From Massilia sp. W12 (GTDB lineage Bacteria; Pseudomonadota; Gammaproteobacteria; Burkholderiales; Burkholderiaceae_D): 64,000 bases of DNA. Every line of letters begins with the position of its first letter. Positions within the stretch are counted from its first letter, which is position 1. Under the pieces are notes generated by a model. That model searched no databases. It was not told the origin of the DNA and saw only the letters and a list, made by a program, of their open reading frames with translations. The position numbers were made by a program, and so were the translations under genes. The DNA lies in the NCBI RefSeq assembly GCF_037300705.1, contig NZ_CP147776.1, positions 620,001 to 684,000 of the forward strand. The letters run 5' to 3'. Below, in pieces: positions 24,903 through 34,121 of this stretch.

Positions 24903-26632
24903 TGAGTCTGCAGCGTTTTCAAGACGAATGGCGCGCCTTGGCGCAAGCCGCCCTGTCCGGCAGCGCACAGCGTCCGTGGCAAGTCGCCAGCAAGGAAGAG
25001 ACGGCGCAATCCTGGTGCGGCTTGTTAGAGCAGATTGCGCAAAGCCCGCTCAGTATGGAGCAGCGTATGTTGCAAGCGGCTGCGCTATTGCGCTGGGTCG
25101 CCGCGTGCGCCGAGGGCGCGCCGAGTCCGCTTTTGCAATTGCCGCCCCGCGCCGGGGACGCACAAAAAGCCCCGGCCACGGCGCAACAATGCGCCTTGCT
25201 GCAGGAACTGTTCAGTCTGGAATTGCATGATTGCCTGGCGCATTGGCTGGCCGGCGCACAGGCCGCGCAAATTGCGATTCCGCCTGTCTTATTGCCGCGC
25301 ATGCTGGATTGGGGGCGGCAGCACATTCCCTTGCGCCAAGCGATTGCCGCCGCACTGGATGTGCGCGGACAGTGGCTGGCGCGCTTGCATCCGGATTGGC
25401 GCTGGGCCTTGCGGGAAGAAAGCAGTGTTGCGCTGGATGCGCAAGTCTGGCTCACTGGCCGGCTGGAAGAGCGCGCCCAATATTTGCGCCAATGGCGTCA
25501 GCGCGATCCGGCGGCGGCGCGCGCAGCCCTGCAGGCAGTGTGGGGCGAAGAAAAAGCTCAGGGCCGGCAAACCTTGCTGGCGGCGCTGGAAAGCGCATTG
25601 TCGGAGCAGGACGCCGCCTGGCTGGACAGCATATTGCAAGACAAATCCAAGCCTGTGCGGCAGCAAGCTTTGCAGCTGTTGCGCTTGCTGCCGCACAGCA
25701 GCTGGCGCCGCCGTATGCGTGAACGCGCGCATGCCGCCTTGCGTCTGGAGCGCAGCAGCCCCAAGCATATACTGGGACGCATGGCGCAAGGCGTGCGCAA
25801 TTTGATCGGCAGCGAGGCGGCGGCGGATTGGACCTGGCGGCTTGAGCTGCCGGCCAGCTTTACGCCGGACATGCTGCAAGACGGCATGGAGCAAAAGCCG
25901 GCGGTGGGCAAGGGCGAGCGCGCCTGGTGGCTGACGCAAATCCTGGCCGCTGTGCCGGCGCGTGACTGGTTTGCCGATGACTGTCCCTTGTTTGGCGATG
26001 ACAGCGAGACCGCGCGCCAAGCCGCGTATCAAGTCTTGCTGCAATTGTGTCAGGGCCACGAATGGGAAAAATTATTGCGCCAAGCGCTGCAGGAAAACGC
26101 CAGCCTGTATCGCGAGCGCGCGCTGGCGCAAGCCTTGCTGGCCGGTAAAACGCTGATGCAATGGCGCGCCGAAACGCGCAGCGAAAGCCTGGACTTTGCC
26201 TTGCTGAAACTGTTGCCGCCGGCGCAGCTGCATGCCTTGCTGCGCCAGCATTTGGGCGAATTGTCGCAGGCGGCGCCGAACCGCATCGCGCTCATGCGCG
26301 ACACTCTGTTCCCCCTGCTGGAAAGCTTGCAGCAGCAGAGCTGGGAATATGAGAGCAGCGCGGCCCTGCTGGAATTTGCCAACGCTGTCTTATTGCAGGA
26401 AAAGGAAATGCAAACCCACGCCTTGCGCCACTGGTTATGGCTGCTCGCGCCGCGTTTGGATTTGTCCGCCTTGCAGGCATGGTGGAGCGCCATGACGCCG
26501 GATGGGCGCGCCTTGCTGGGCGGTTTCGGCACCCCCTATATTCCGGACAAAATGCCGGTCTTAATCGATTTCCGCAGTCGGCTGGCGCAAGCCTTCGCCG
26601 CCGCGCTGCCTCAACCTGGAGAGCTTGCATGA
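24902..26632 (+). CDS. DUF5691-like helical-repeat protein
   Basis: Protein of 576 residues, alpha-helical throughout, with HEAT-like stretches (DSILQDKSKPVRQQALQLLR at about 240-260) and many Trp/Leu-rich helices. By size, position and composition I match it to DUF5691, the usual second gene of SWIM/MoxR/DUF5682/VWA cassettes; this is from memory. No catalytic motif is visible. ATG 24902 overlaps the SWIM stop; the frame is open further upstream but that part is a shadow of the SWIM gene. It ends with an ATGA overlap into the ATPase. Probably a scaffold. Confidence 0.7.
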   Translation: MSLQRFQDEWRALAQAALSGSAQRPWQVASKEETAQSWCGLLEQIAQSPLSMEQRMLQAAALLRWVAACAEGAPSPLLQLPPRAGDAQKAPATAQQCALLQELFSLELHDCLAHWLAGAQAAQIAIPPVLLPRMLDWGRQHIPLRQAIAAALDVRGQWLARLHPDWRWALREESSVALDAQVWLTGRLEERAQYLRQWRQRDPAAARAALQAVWGEEKAQGRQTLLAALESALSEQDAAWLDSILQDKSKPVRQQALQLLRLLPHSSWRRRMRERAHAALRLERSSPKHILGRMAQGVRNLIGSEAAADWTWRLELPASFTPDMLQDGMEQKPAVGKGERAWWLTQILAAVPARDWFADDCPLFGDDSETARQAAYQVLLQLCQGHEWEKLLRQALQENASLYRERALAQALLAGKTLMQWRAETRSESLDFALLKLLPPAQLHALLRQHLGELSQAAPNRIALMRDTLFPLLESLQQQSWEYESSAALLEFANAVLLQEKEMQTHALRHWLWLLAPRLDLSALQAWWSAMTPDGRALLGGFGTPYIPDKMPVLIDFRSRLAQAFAAALPQPGELA

Positions 26633-27708
26633 GCGAAGTCTTGCGCCAGCATGGCGAACAACAATATGCCGAAGAATTGGCCGAATTGGCGCGCAGCGAC
26701 CAGCGCGCCCGGCCTGCGCAATGGCGTCTGTCACCTTGGGCGGTGTGTGACTATTTGCTCGGCTGCACCCTGGAAAATGGTTTTGTGGTGCAGCCCAAAT
26801 ACATTGGCGCGCGCCGTCTGGTGGAAATCGCCGTCGCCACCCTGGCCACCGACCGCGCCTTGCTCTTGTATGGCGTGCCCGGCACAGCGAAAAGCTGGCT
26901 GTCTGAACATCTGGCGGCGGCCATCAGCGGCGATTCGACCCTGCTGGTGCAAGGCACTGCCGGGATTTCAGAAGAAGCGATGCGCTATGGCTGGAATTAT
27001 GCGCGCCTGCTGGCGCAAGGCCCGAGTATGGAAGCGCTGGTGGAAAGTCCCTTGATGCGCGCCATGCGCCAGGGACAGTTATGCCGTGTCGAAGAATTGA
27101 CCCGCATTCCGGGCGAAGTGCAAGACACCCTGATTACGGTCTTGTCGGAAAAAACCTTGCCGGTGCCGGAACTGAATCTGGAAGTGCAGGCGCGGCGCGG
27201 CTTTAATCTGATCGCCACCGCTAACAATAAAGATCGTGGCGTGAATGAATTGTCGTCCGCGCTGAAACGCCGTTTCAATACCGTGGTGCTGCCGCTGCCG
27301 GCGGATATTGACAGCGAAGTCGAGATCGTGCAGCGGCGTGTCAGCAGCCTGGCGCAGCAATTGCAGATTCCAGGCGAACTGGCGGCGCTGGAACAAATCC
27401 GCCGCGTGGTCACGATGTTCCGCGAATTGCGCGATGGCGTCACCGCAGACGGCAAAACCAAACTCAAAAGCCCCAGCGGCACATTGTCCACCGCCGAAGC
27501 GATTTCCGTGATTGGCCATGGTATGACGATGGCGGCCCATTTCGGCGACGGACTGGTGCAGGCGCAAGACCTGGCTGGCAGCGTGGTCGGGGCGATTGTC
27601 AAAGATCCGGTGCAAGACCGTCTGGTGCTGGCGGAATATCTGGAAACTGTGATCAAAGAGCGCGACGGCTGGAAAGACCTGTACCGCGCTTGCCGCGAAA
27701 TGTGTTGA
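26629..27708 (+). CDS. MoxR-type AAA+ ATPase
   Basis: Protein of 359 residues with the AAA+ core: Walker A G82VPGTAKS89, Walker B-like CRVEELTRIP (E155/E156), sensor-1 ATANNK (about 197-201) and an Arg-finger region ALKRRFN (about 211-217). This places it with MoxR chaperones, which work with VWA proteins to remodel or metal-load targets. ATG 26629 overlaps the DUF5691 stop (ATGA), and only one base separates its stop from the DUF5682 start. It is the motor of the cassette, presumably paired with the VWA protein encoded two genes later. Confidence 0.9.
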   Translation: MSEVLRQHGEQQYAEELAELARSDQRARPAQWRLSPWAVCDYLLGCTLENGFVVQPKYIGARRLVEIAVATLATDRALLLYGVPGTAKSWLSEHLAAAISGDSTLLVQGTAGISEEAMRYGWNYARLLAQGPSMEALVESPLMRAMRQGQLCRVEELTRIPGEVQDTLITVLSEKTLPVPELNLEVQARRGFNLIATANNKDRGVNELSSALKRRFNTVVLPLPADIDSEVEIVQRRVSSLAQQLQIPGELAALEQIRRVVTMFRELRDGVTADGKTKLKSPSGTLSTAEAISVIGHGMTMAAHFGDGLVQAQDLAGSVVGAIVKDPVQDRLVLAEYLETVIKERDGWKDLYRACREMC

Positions 27709-27709
27709 T

Positions 27710-29965
27710 ATGAAATCGGCTGCAGGCGCAGTACGCATCTACGGCATCCGGCATCATGGCCCGGGGTCGGCGCGCGCTTTGATGGCGGCGCTGGCGCAAC
27801 AGCCGCCCGATATCTTGCTGGTCGAAGGGCCGCCCGAAGCTGATGCGCTGGTGGAATTGGCTGCGCATGCTGAGATGCAGCCGCCGGTCGCGCTTTTGCT
27901 GTATGCGGCGGAAGACAGTTCGCGCGCCGTGTTTTATCCCTTTGCCGAATTTTCACCGGAATGGCAGGCGCTGCAATACGCCAACCGCGCGGCGATTCCA
28001 TTACGGTTTTTTGATTTGCCGGCGGCGGTCAATCTGGCAGCGCAGGAAGCGGCGGCCAACCCGGCGCAGCAGGACGAAGCCGGGCCGCCGCCTGCGCCAA
28101 CTGATCCGCTGGATCATTATGCGCAACTGGCGGGATACCCGGATGGCGAGAGTTGGTGGGACGCGATGATCGAAAGCCGCCAGCATGCCCAAGCCTTGTT
28201 CGACACTGTGCTGGCAGCCATGCGCGACCTGCGCGAGCATGTCCCGCCTGCCAGCGGCGCGCGCGCCTTGCGTGAAGCGCGGCGCGAAGCCGCCATGCGG
28301 CAGCATATCCGCGCTGCGCAAAAAGAAGGCTTTCAGCAGATCGCCGTGGTGTGCGGCGCCTGGCATGCGCCGGCCTTGTGCGACTTGCCGCCGGCCAAAC
28401 AGGATGCCGCCTTGCTCAAGGATTTGCCTAAGTGCAAAGTGATGGCGACCTGGATTCCCTGGAATTATCAGCGCTTGAGTATGGAAAGCGGTTATGGCGC
28501 CGGGATTGTGTCACCCGGCTGGTATGAATTTTTATTTGCGCAGCGCGCCAATCCGGCTGGCGAATATGCGCCGCAATTGGTGGAACGCTGGATGAGTCAT
28601 GTGGCTGCGGTCTTGCGGCAGCATGATTTGCCGGCCTCCACCGCCGAAGTGATTGACGCGGTGAATCTGGCGCGCGCCTTGGCGCTGTTGCAGGAACGCA
28701 GTGAAGCCGGCTTGCAGGAGTGCAATCAGGCGGCGGCGGCGGTGTTGTGCATGGGCGCGGAAACTCCGCTGCAATGGGTGCGCCAGGAATTGATTGTCGG
28801 CCAGCGTATGGGCAGCGTGCCTTTGGCAACCCCGGCGGCGCCGATTGCGCGCGATCTGGCGGCATGCCAAAAAAGCCTGCGCTTGAAGGTCAGCGCCGAT
28901 CATCAAGATCTGGAACTGGATTTACGCAAAGAAAATGATGTTGAACGCAGCCGCCTGTTGCACCGTTTGCAATTGCTGGATGTGCCCTGGGGCAAACCGG
29001 GACAGGGTGGCGGCGGGCGCGGCACCTTCCGTGAAAGCTGGCGTTTGTGCTGGGAGCCGGAATTTGCGCTGCGCGTGATTGAGGCCGGGCGCTACGGCCA
29101 AACCGTGGCCGCCGCCGCCGCTGCGCGCGCGCAGGAATTGGCGCTGGCGGCGCAGGATTTGCCAACTCTGGGCGCCTTGTTGTCGGATTTGATGCTGTGT
29201 GATTTGCAAGAGGCTTTGCCGGCCTTGCTGCAAAGTCTGGATGCGCTGGCGGCGCGCACCGCAGACCAGTCCCATTTGCTGCTGACCTTGCCGCCCTTGC
29301 TGCATGCTTTGCGTTACGGCGATGTGCGCGGCCAGCATCAACGCTGGCAGGGACAGCTTGAAGTGCTTTGCCGCAGTATGTTGGCGCGCATTGCGGTCGG
29401 CCTGTGCGGCGCTTGCCGGCATATCAATGCCGATGCCGCGCGCCAATTGCTGGGCGGGATTGTGAAAGTGCAGCAAGCGCTGGCCGTGGCGCAAAACGAT
29501 GAATTTGACACTGCCTGGCGCCAGACGCTGAACAGCCTGGCGCAGGATCGCGCAGTGCAGCCCTTGCTGTGCGGGCGCGCCAACCGGCTCTTGCATGACT
29601 GCGCCGCCCTGCCGCTCGACATATTGGCGCAACGCCTCGCGCTGGCGCTCTCTGATCCGCAGCCGGAACATGGCGCAGACTGGATTGAGGGCTTGCTGGC
29701 CGACAGCGCCTTATTGCTCTTGCATGATGAAGCTTTATGGCGGATTCTGGATAACTGGCTAAGCGCTTTGGACGGCGCGCACTTCACTGCCGTTTTGCCG
29801 CTGTTGCGGCGCGCATTCGCCAATTTCGCGCCAGCGGAGTTGGCGCAAATCGGCCAGCTGGCGGCGCAGGGCGCGCGTGCGCCTGCAGCTGCGCCTCAGG
29901 TGTGGCATGCGGCGCGGGCGGATGCGCTTGTCCCCTTGGCGCGCTTGATACTGGGAGGCGCATGA
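27710..29965 (+). CDS. DUF5682-like protein
   Basis: Large protein of 751 residues. The N-terminus has IYGIRHHGPGSARALMAAL followed by DILLVEGPPEAD, which I recall as characteristic of DUF5682, a family linked to MoxR/VWA cassettes. A CGAWHAPAL segment (about 218) may belong to the same N-terminal domain. The C-terminal half is helical, Ala/Leu/Gln-rich. No P-loop or nuclease motif is visible. It starts one base after the ATPase stop and overlaps the VWA start (ATGA). Role unknown; possibly the target-binding or effector subunit. Confidence 0.75.
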   Translation: MKSAAGAVRIYGIRHHGPGSARALMAALAQQPPDILLVEGPPEADALVELAAHAEMQPPVALLLYAAEDSSRAVFYPFAEFSPEWQALQYANRAAIPLRFFDLPAAVNLAAQEAAANPAQQDEAGPPPAPTDPLDHYAQLAGYPDGESWWDAMIESRQHAQALFDTVLAAMRDLREHVPPASGARALREARREAAMRQHIRAAQKEGFQQIAVVCGAWHAPALCDLPPAKQDAALLKDLPKCKVMATWIPWNYQRLSMESGYGAGIVSPGWYEFLFAQRANPAGEYAPQLVERWMSHVAAVLRQHDLPASTAEVIDAVNLARALALLQERSEAGLQECNQAAAAVLCMGAETPLQWVRQELIVGQRMGSVPLATPAAPIARDLAACQKSLRLKVSADHQDLELDLRKENDVERSRLLHRLQLLDVPWGKPGQGGGGRGTFRESWRLCWEPEFALRVIEAGRYGQTVAAAAAARAQELALAAQDLPTLGALLSDLMLCDLQEALPALLQSLDALAARTADQSHLLLTLPPLLHALRYGDVRGQHQRWQGQLEVLCRSMLARIAVGLCGACRHINADAARQLLGGIVKVQQALAVAQNDEFDTAWRQTLNSLAQDRAVQPLLCGRANRLLHDCAALPLDILAQRLALALSDPQPEHGADWIEGLLADSALLLLHDEALWRILDNWLSALDGAHFTAVLPLLRRAFANFAPAELAQIGQLAAQGARAPAAAPQVWHAARADALVPLARLILGGA

Positions 29966-31146
29966 TGCAAAGCGGATGGGAAGAGCAGGATCTTGCGGCG
30001 CGCCGTTTGCAACGCTGGCGCCTGGTATTGGGCGGCAGCGCTGAGCAGCAGACGCCTTTAGCCGGCGATGCTTTGCAAATCGACCGCGCGCTGGGCGCTT
30101 TATATGATCAGGGCGGGCGCCGTGGCGGTCTGGGCGCATCGGCCCCGAATGTGGCGCGCTGGCTGGGCGATATCCGCAAATATTTCCCGCAACAGGTGGT
30201 GCGCGTGCTGCAGCAGGATGCGTTGCAGCGCTTGAATTTGCAATCCATGTTGTTGGAGCCGGAGTTATTGCAATCACTCACCCCGGATGTGCATCTGGCC
30301 GCCAATCTCGCAGCACTGGGACATATCATGCCGGAGCAGGTGAAGCAGACTGCGCGCCTGGTGGTGCGGCGGGTGCTGGATGATTTGGAGCGCCGTCTGA
30401 GTTTGCCGATGCAGCAGGCGGTGCGCGGCGCGCTCTCCCGCCACAGCCGCAAGCGACGTCCGCGCAGCAGTGAAATTGACTGGGCGCGCACCATTCGCGC
30501 CAATTTGCGTCATTATCTGCCGCAGCAAAAACAACTCATTTTGCAAACCCTGCACGGCTTTGGCCGGCGCCAGAGCAGCTTGCGCGATGTCGTGCTGTGC
30601 ATTGACCAAAGCGGTTCGATGGCGACTTCCGTGGTGTACGCCAGCGTATTCGGTGCGGTGCTGGCGTCCTTGCGCGCGGTGCAGACGCGCATGGTCTTGT
30701 TTGACACCCAAGTGGTGGATTTGAGCGATAAGCTGCAAGATCCGGTGGATGTCTTGTTCGGCGTGCAATTGGGCGGCGGCACTGATATCAATCGCGCGCT
30801 GGCGTATTGCCAAACGCTGATCACGCGGCCACAGGAAACGGTGTTGATTTTGATTTCTGATCTGGAAGAGGGCGGCGATGCGCGGCAAATGCTGGCGCGC
30901 AGCGCGCAATTGCAAGCCGCCGGGGTGCAAATGATTGCGCTGTTGGCCTTGAATGATGAAGGCAGTCCGGCGTATTCGCAGCAGATGGCGCAGGACTATG
31001 CGGCGCTGGGCATTCCGGCTTTCGCTTGCACCCCGGATTTATTTCCGGGTTTGATGGCCGCAGCCTTGCAACGTGAAGATATCGGCCTGTGGGCCGCCCG
31101 CAATGAATTGCAAACCGCCGCCCCGGTGGCCATGCAGGGAGCATAA
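29962..31146 (+). CDS. VWA-domain protein, CoxE/MoxR-partner type
   Basis: Protein of 394 residues. Residues 1-~200 are helical and strongly basic around 160-170 (SRHSRKRRPR). The C-terminal VWA domain has an intact MIDAS: D215-x-S217-x-S219 (CIDQSGSM), T274-D275 (GGGTDIN) and a later ISDLEEGGD. Such proteins partner MoxR ATPases and bind targets through Mg2+. The ATG at 29962 overlaps the DUF5682 stop, with GGGAGG at 29953-29958 as ribosome-binding site; a second ATG follows at once. It ends the five-gene cassette. Confidence 0.9.
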   Translation: MMQSGWEEQDLAARRLQRWRLVLGGSAEQQTPLAGDALQIDRALGALYDQGGRRGGLGASAPNVARWLGDIRKYFPQQVVRVLQQDALQRLNLQSMLLEPELLQSLTPDVHLAANLAALGHIMPEQVKQTARLVVRRVLDDLERRLSLPMQQAVRGALSRHSRKRRPRSSEIDWARTIRANLRHYLPQQKQLILQTLHGFGRRQSSLRDVVLCIDQSGSMATSVVYASVFGAVLASLRAVQTRMVLFDTQVVDLSDKLQDPVDVLFGVQLGGGTDINRALAYCQTLITRPQETVLILISDLEEGGDARQMLARSAQLQAAGVQMIALLALNDEGSPAYSQQMAQDYAALGIPAFACTPDLFPGLMAAALQREDIGLWAARNELQTAAPVAMQGA

Positions 31147-31190
31147 TCATGTCCCCCACTATGCAGCCGGATTTTGGCAAAAAGTCGCAG

Positions 31191-31218
31191 GCCGGGTTGC
31201 GCGCAGCGATAACCCGGC
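31191..31218. repeat. hairpin after the SWIM/MoxR/VWA cassette
   Basis: Perfect 8-bp inverted repeat GCCGGGTT / AACCCGGC with a 12-nt loop and no T-run, in the gap between the VWA gene and the MFS gene. It could mark the 3' end of the cassette transcript. Confidence 0.4.
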
Positions 31219-31315
31219 GTCCGACAGTATGTATGTCACACAGGCGCGGCAGCGAGCGATAAATAAGATTGGCGGCAACCATTCCATGCCATAGCAACAC
31301 TCAGGTGGAGTAATC

Positions 31316-32524
31316 ATGATGTCCCAAAATCAGAACCCGGCCATGACCCGCTCCTGGCTTGTGATCACGCTCAGTGCGGCGGCGCTGCTGATGGTGACGA
31401 TGGGAGTGCGCCAGTCCATGGGTTTGTTTGTCTCGCCTTTGAATACGGCCAGCGGCCTGGGGTTGGTCAAGATCAGTCTGGCGCTGGCGATTGGCCAATT
31501 CATGTGGGGCGCGATTCAGCCGGTGGCAGGGGCCATGGCAGACCGCAATGGCCCGGCATCGATTTTAGCGCTCGGCCTGGTGCTGTTGGCGCTGGGGTGT
31601 GCGCTGGCGCCGTTTTTGCAAACCCAATTCGGCTTGATTGTCAGTCTCGGGCTGTTGATGGCGGCGGGGGCCGGAATTGGCAGTTTTTCGATTTTGATCG
31701 GCGCTGCTTCGCAGCACTTGCCGGCAGAAAAGCGCGCCATGTCAGCCGGTATGGTGAACGCCGGCGGCTCGTTCGGCCAGTTTGTGTTTGCGCCGTTTTC
31801 GCAATTCATGATCAGCGCGTTTGGCTGGATGGCGGCTTTGTGGACGCTGGCCGGCATCGCCCTCGCCAGTCTGCCGCTGGTGCGTCCTTTGCGTGGTCAG
31901 CCCAAGGCCAAACATGCGGATGGCGGCGTCAAGCAGGCCCTGCGCGACGCCTTCCGCAATCCCGGTTATCTGCTCTTGCATCTGGGCTTTTTCACCTGCG
32001 GCTTTCATATCGCGTTTTTGGTGACACACCTGCCGGGCGAAATCGCCTATTGCGGTTTGCCGGATGCCCTGGCCGGCAAGGCGCTGGCGCTGATTGGTTT
32101 GGCGAATGTCGCCGGCAGTCTGGGGGCGGGCTGGATTATGGGACGGGTGCGCGCCAAATATGTGCTGTTTTGGATGTACGCCTCGCGCGCATTGATGGTG
32201 CTGTTTTATTTGCTGGCCCCCAAGACTGAGTTGACCTTTTATATTTTCGCAATCGGTCTGGGCGCCACCTGGCTGGCGACGGTGCCGCCGACCATTGGCT
32301 TGACCGGAAAATTATGCGGCATGTCGTATCTGGCCACGCTGTTTGGCATGACCATGCTGACGCATCAGATCGGCGGCTTTCTCGGGGCCTGGCTGGGCGG
32401 ACTGGCGTTCACCCGTTTCGGCAATTTTGATTGGATGTGGTACGCCGATATCGCCTTGGCGGCGCTGGCCGCACTGGCGCATTTGCCGATCCGTGAAGAG
32501 CGGCTGGCGCCGGCGCCGGCTTGA
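31316..32524 (+). CDS. MFS transporter
   Basis: Inner-membrane protein of 402 residues with about 12 hydrophobic helices and a central cytoplasmic loop around residues 185-205 (VRPLRGQPKAKHADGG). Conserved features include GVRQSMGLFVSPL in helix 1 and AGAMADRNGPASI after helix 2 (the D-R-x-G motif of major facilitators). It resembles monocarboxylate/oxalate-type facilitators by layout, but the substrate cannot be read from sequence. It starts at a double ATG with GGTGGAG upstream and converges with the next gene. Confidence 0.87.
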   Translation: MMSQNQNPAMTRSWLVITLSAAALLMVTMGVRQSMGLFVSPLNTASGLGLVKISLALAIGQFMWGAIQPVAGAMADRNGPASILALGLVLLALGCALAPFLQTQFGLIVSLGLLMAAGAGIGSFSILIGAASQHLPAEKRAMSAGMVNAGGSFGQFVFAPFSQFMISAFGWMAALWTLAGIALASLPLVRPLRGQPKAKHADGGVKQALRDAFRNPGYLLLHLGFFTCGFHIAFLVTHLPGEIAYCGLPDALAGKALALIGLANVAGSLGAGWIMGRVRAKYVLFWMYASRALMVLFYLLAPKTELTFYIFAIGLGATWLATVPPTIGLTGKLCGMSYLATLFGMTMLTHQIGGFLGAWLGGLAFTRFGNFDWMWYADIALAALAALAHLPIREERLAPAPA

Positions 32525-32537
32525 GTTGCAATCGGTA

Positions 32538-33128
32538 TCAGCAGGGCTTGCCAGCGCCAGGCGTGCGAATGAGCGCGCCGGTTTTCAAGTTCACTTCCAG
32601 ATTTGCGCCAAGCCTGTCTTGAATCTCCAGCACTCCGGCGTGGCCATCAAAAAATGGTGGCGTATGACAGCGCCAGTAGATGGATGAGGCGCTGAATTCA
32701 AATTTGCTGATTTCTTCCTTGCTGTAAATATCCGCCAATGCATAACTGCGCACATGTTTGCCTGTCGCGGCGTACAGCGCAATCACATGCTTGCCAATGC
32801 CTGCGTTATGCCAGTTATCCAGTGTGACTAACTCGCCGCTATCGGCCAATGCAGCAAACAAGGGTGCAATCGGATTTTGCAGCGTAATGGACAGGGCCTT
32901 TTCATATTTTCCAGTGGATTGCATGCGGTAGTAAACCGCGCTTGCCATTTCTCCTTTGGCAGCGCCGCTAAAGCCATACACTTGACTCATATTGTCGCCA
33001 GGGATGATGCGCGCCACGATATTGCCTGAAGGACTGATTATGCCTGTGATCTTGGCTTTAGCCCAAGAATCGGCCTGCCCATGCATGCAGCAAGTGAGCA
33101 GGTAAAGTGGAAGCAGATATTTCATCAT
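32538..33128 (-). CDS. hypothetical secreted protein
   Basis: Protein of 196 residues with a short signal peptide (MMKYLLPLYLLTCCMHGQA). It could be a lipoprotein signal (LTCC), but that is not certain. The mature part is mixed alpha/beta with SPSGNIVARIIPGDN and no motif I recognise. It ends in GAGKPC with a terminal Cys. It lies 15 bp downstream of the methyltransferase on the same strand and may be co-transcribed. The start is one of two adjacent ATGs. Function unknown. Confidence 0.65.
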   Translation of the reverse strand: MMKYLLPLYLLTCCMHGQADSWAKAKITGIISPSGNIVARIIPGDNMSQVYGFSGAAKGEMASAVYYRMQSTGKYEKALSITLQNPIAPLFAALADSGELVTLDNWHNAGIGKHVIALYAATGKHVRSYALADIYSKEEISKFEFSASSIYWRCHTPPFFDGHAGVLEIQDRLGANLEVNLKTGALIRTPGAGKPC

Positions 33129-33143
33129 TGAAGCAGAGCTTAT

Positions 33144-33887
33144 TCAAGCCGCCAGCATCAAAAACACGCAGGGTTTTTTCTGAAAATCCGGCAGCGCCAT
33201 TTTCTTCCATTGCGCTATGGTGTGCGTGCTCACCGTTTCATCCGGCAAACTCAGATGCACTGCGCAGCACAGCAGCGTGCCGGGCTGGCAGTTTTGCAAA
33301 AAGGCTTTGAACAGGGCTTCATTGCGGTACGGCGTTTCAATGAAGAGCTGGGTTTGCTTTTCCTGGCGTGAGCGCAGTTCCAGCTCGCGCATGCGTTTGG
33401 CGCGCTGCGCCGCGTCTTGCGGCAGGTAGCCGTGAAAGGCGAAGCTTTGGCCGTTCATGCCGCTCGCCATGACTGCCATCAACAGCGAAGAGGGGCCAAC
33501 CAGGGGACGCACCGTTACGCCTTTTTGATGCGCCAGACGCACCAGCGCGCTGCCGGGATCGGCCACTGCCGGCACCCCGGCTTCTGAGATCAAGCCGCCG
33601 TCCTGACCGTCCAGAATCGGTTGCAGCAGTTGCGGCAGCTGCGCCGCCTCCGTTTGCACATTCAGCTCGGCAATGCGGATTTCCTGCAGCGGGCGGGCCA
33701 GGGGATGTTGTTGCGACAGCAGTTTTAAATGGGCGCGCGTGGTTTTTGCGTTTTCCGCCACAAAATAGGGCAGGCGCGCCGTCAGCGCTTGCACTTGCTG
33801 CGGAATGATCCAGTCCAATTGTTGCGCCGGATCTTGCGCCGGCAAACCGAGTGAGTGCGGGATCAAATATAAAATGCCGGGCATCAT
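33144..33887 (-). CDS. RsmI-like (tetrapyrrole methylase fold) SAM methyltransferase
   Basis: Protein of 247 residues in the RsmI/CobF fold family. It opens with GILYLIPHSLG, has LISEAGVPAVADPGSALVRL (the family's GMPxxSDPG-like SAM loop), then VGPSSLLMAVMASG and a QLFIETPYRNEAL segment (family 'FYEsPhR'). RsmI 2'-O-methylates C1402 of 16S rRNA; this shorter form is a paralogue with unknown target. Its start (ATGATG, 33887) sits exactly at the left junction of a MITE-like insertion, which supplies the GAGGAAG ribosome-binding site. Without the insertion the start would overlap the maf stop. Confidence 0.85.
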   Translation of the reverse strand: MMPGILYLIPHSLGLPAQDPAQQLDWIIPQQVQALTARLPYFVAENAKTTRAHLKLLSQQHPLARPLQEIRIAELNVQTEAAQLPQLLQPILDGQDGGLISEAGVPAVADPGSALVRLAHQKGVTVRPLVGPSSLLMAVMASGMNGQSFAFHGYLPQDAAQRAKRMRELELRSRQEKQTQLFIETPYRNEALFKAFLQNCQPGTLLCCAVHLSLPDETVSTHTIAQWKKMALPDFQKKPCVFLMLAA

Positions 33888-34120
33888 CCTGGCTTCCTCA
33901 GTTGGGTTGGCCCTGGCACACCGTTTTCCGGCTTCCCGGCTGGGCGCAACGACGGCGCAGACGCATCTCTGCCAGCAGGCGCAAGAACGCTGGTGAGTCG
34001 GAAAACAAGGAATCGGGACAGTAGCGCATTCAGCCAATAGATGAATGTGTTGTTTGCAGGAAATTTCAATATATTCATATGGTTATCGAAGCCTAAAAGC
34101 GGTCAGCTGAGGAAGCCGGG
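33888..34120. mobile_element. MITE-like insertion with terminal inverted repeats and target duplication
   Basis: A 233-bp segment bounded by CCTGGCTTCCTCAGTTG (33888-33904) and the inverse of CCCGGCTTCCTCAGCTG (34104-34120): 15 of 17 bases match. ATCAT occurs immediately outside both ends (33883-33887 and 34121-34125), as expected of a 5-bp target-site duplication. No transposase is inside; a minus-strand reading frame of 64 codons across it looks non-functional. It lies between maf and the methyltransferase gene, and its left end carries the latter's ribosome-binding sequence. Confidence 0.7.
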
Positions 34121-34121
34121 A

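Noticed and set aside
33884-34078. 64-codon minus-strand frame inside the MITE-like element
   Set aside because: No ribosome-binding site, no domain, and a Pro/Arg/Gly-rich end; best explained as chance within the repeat element.
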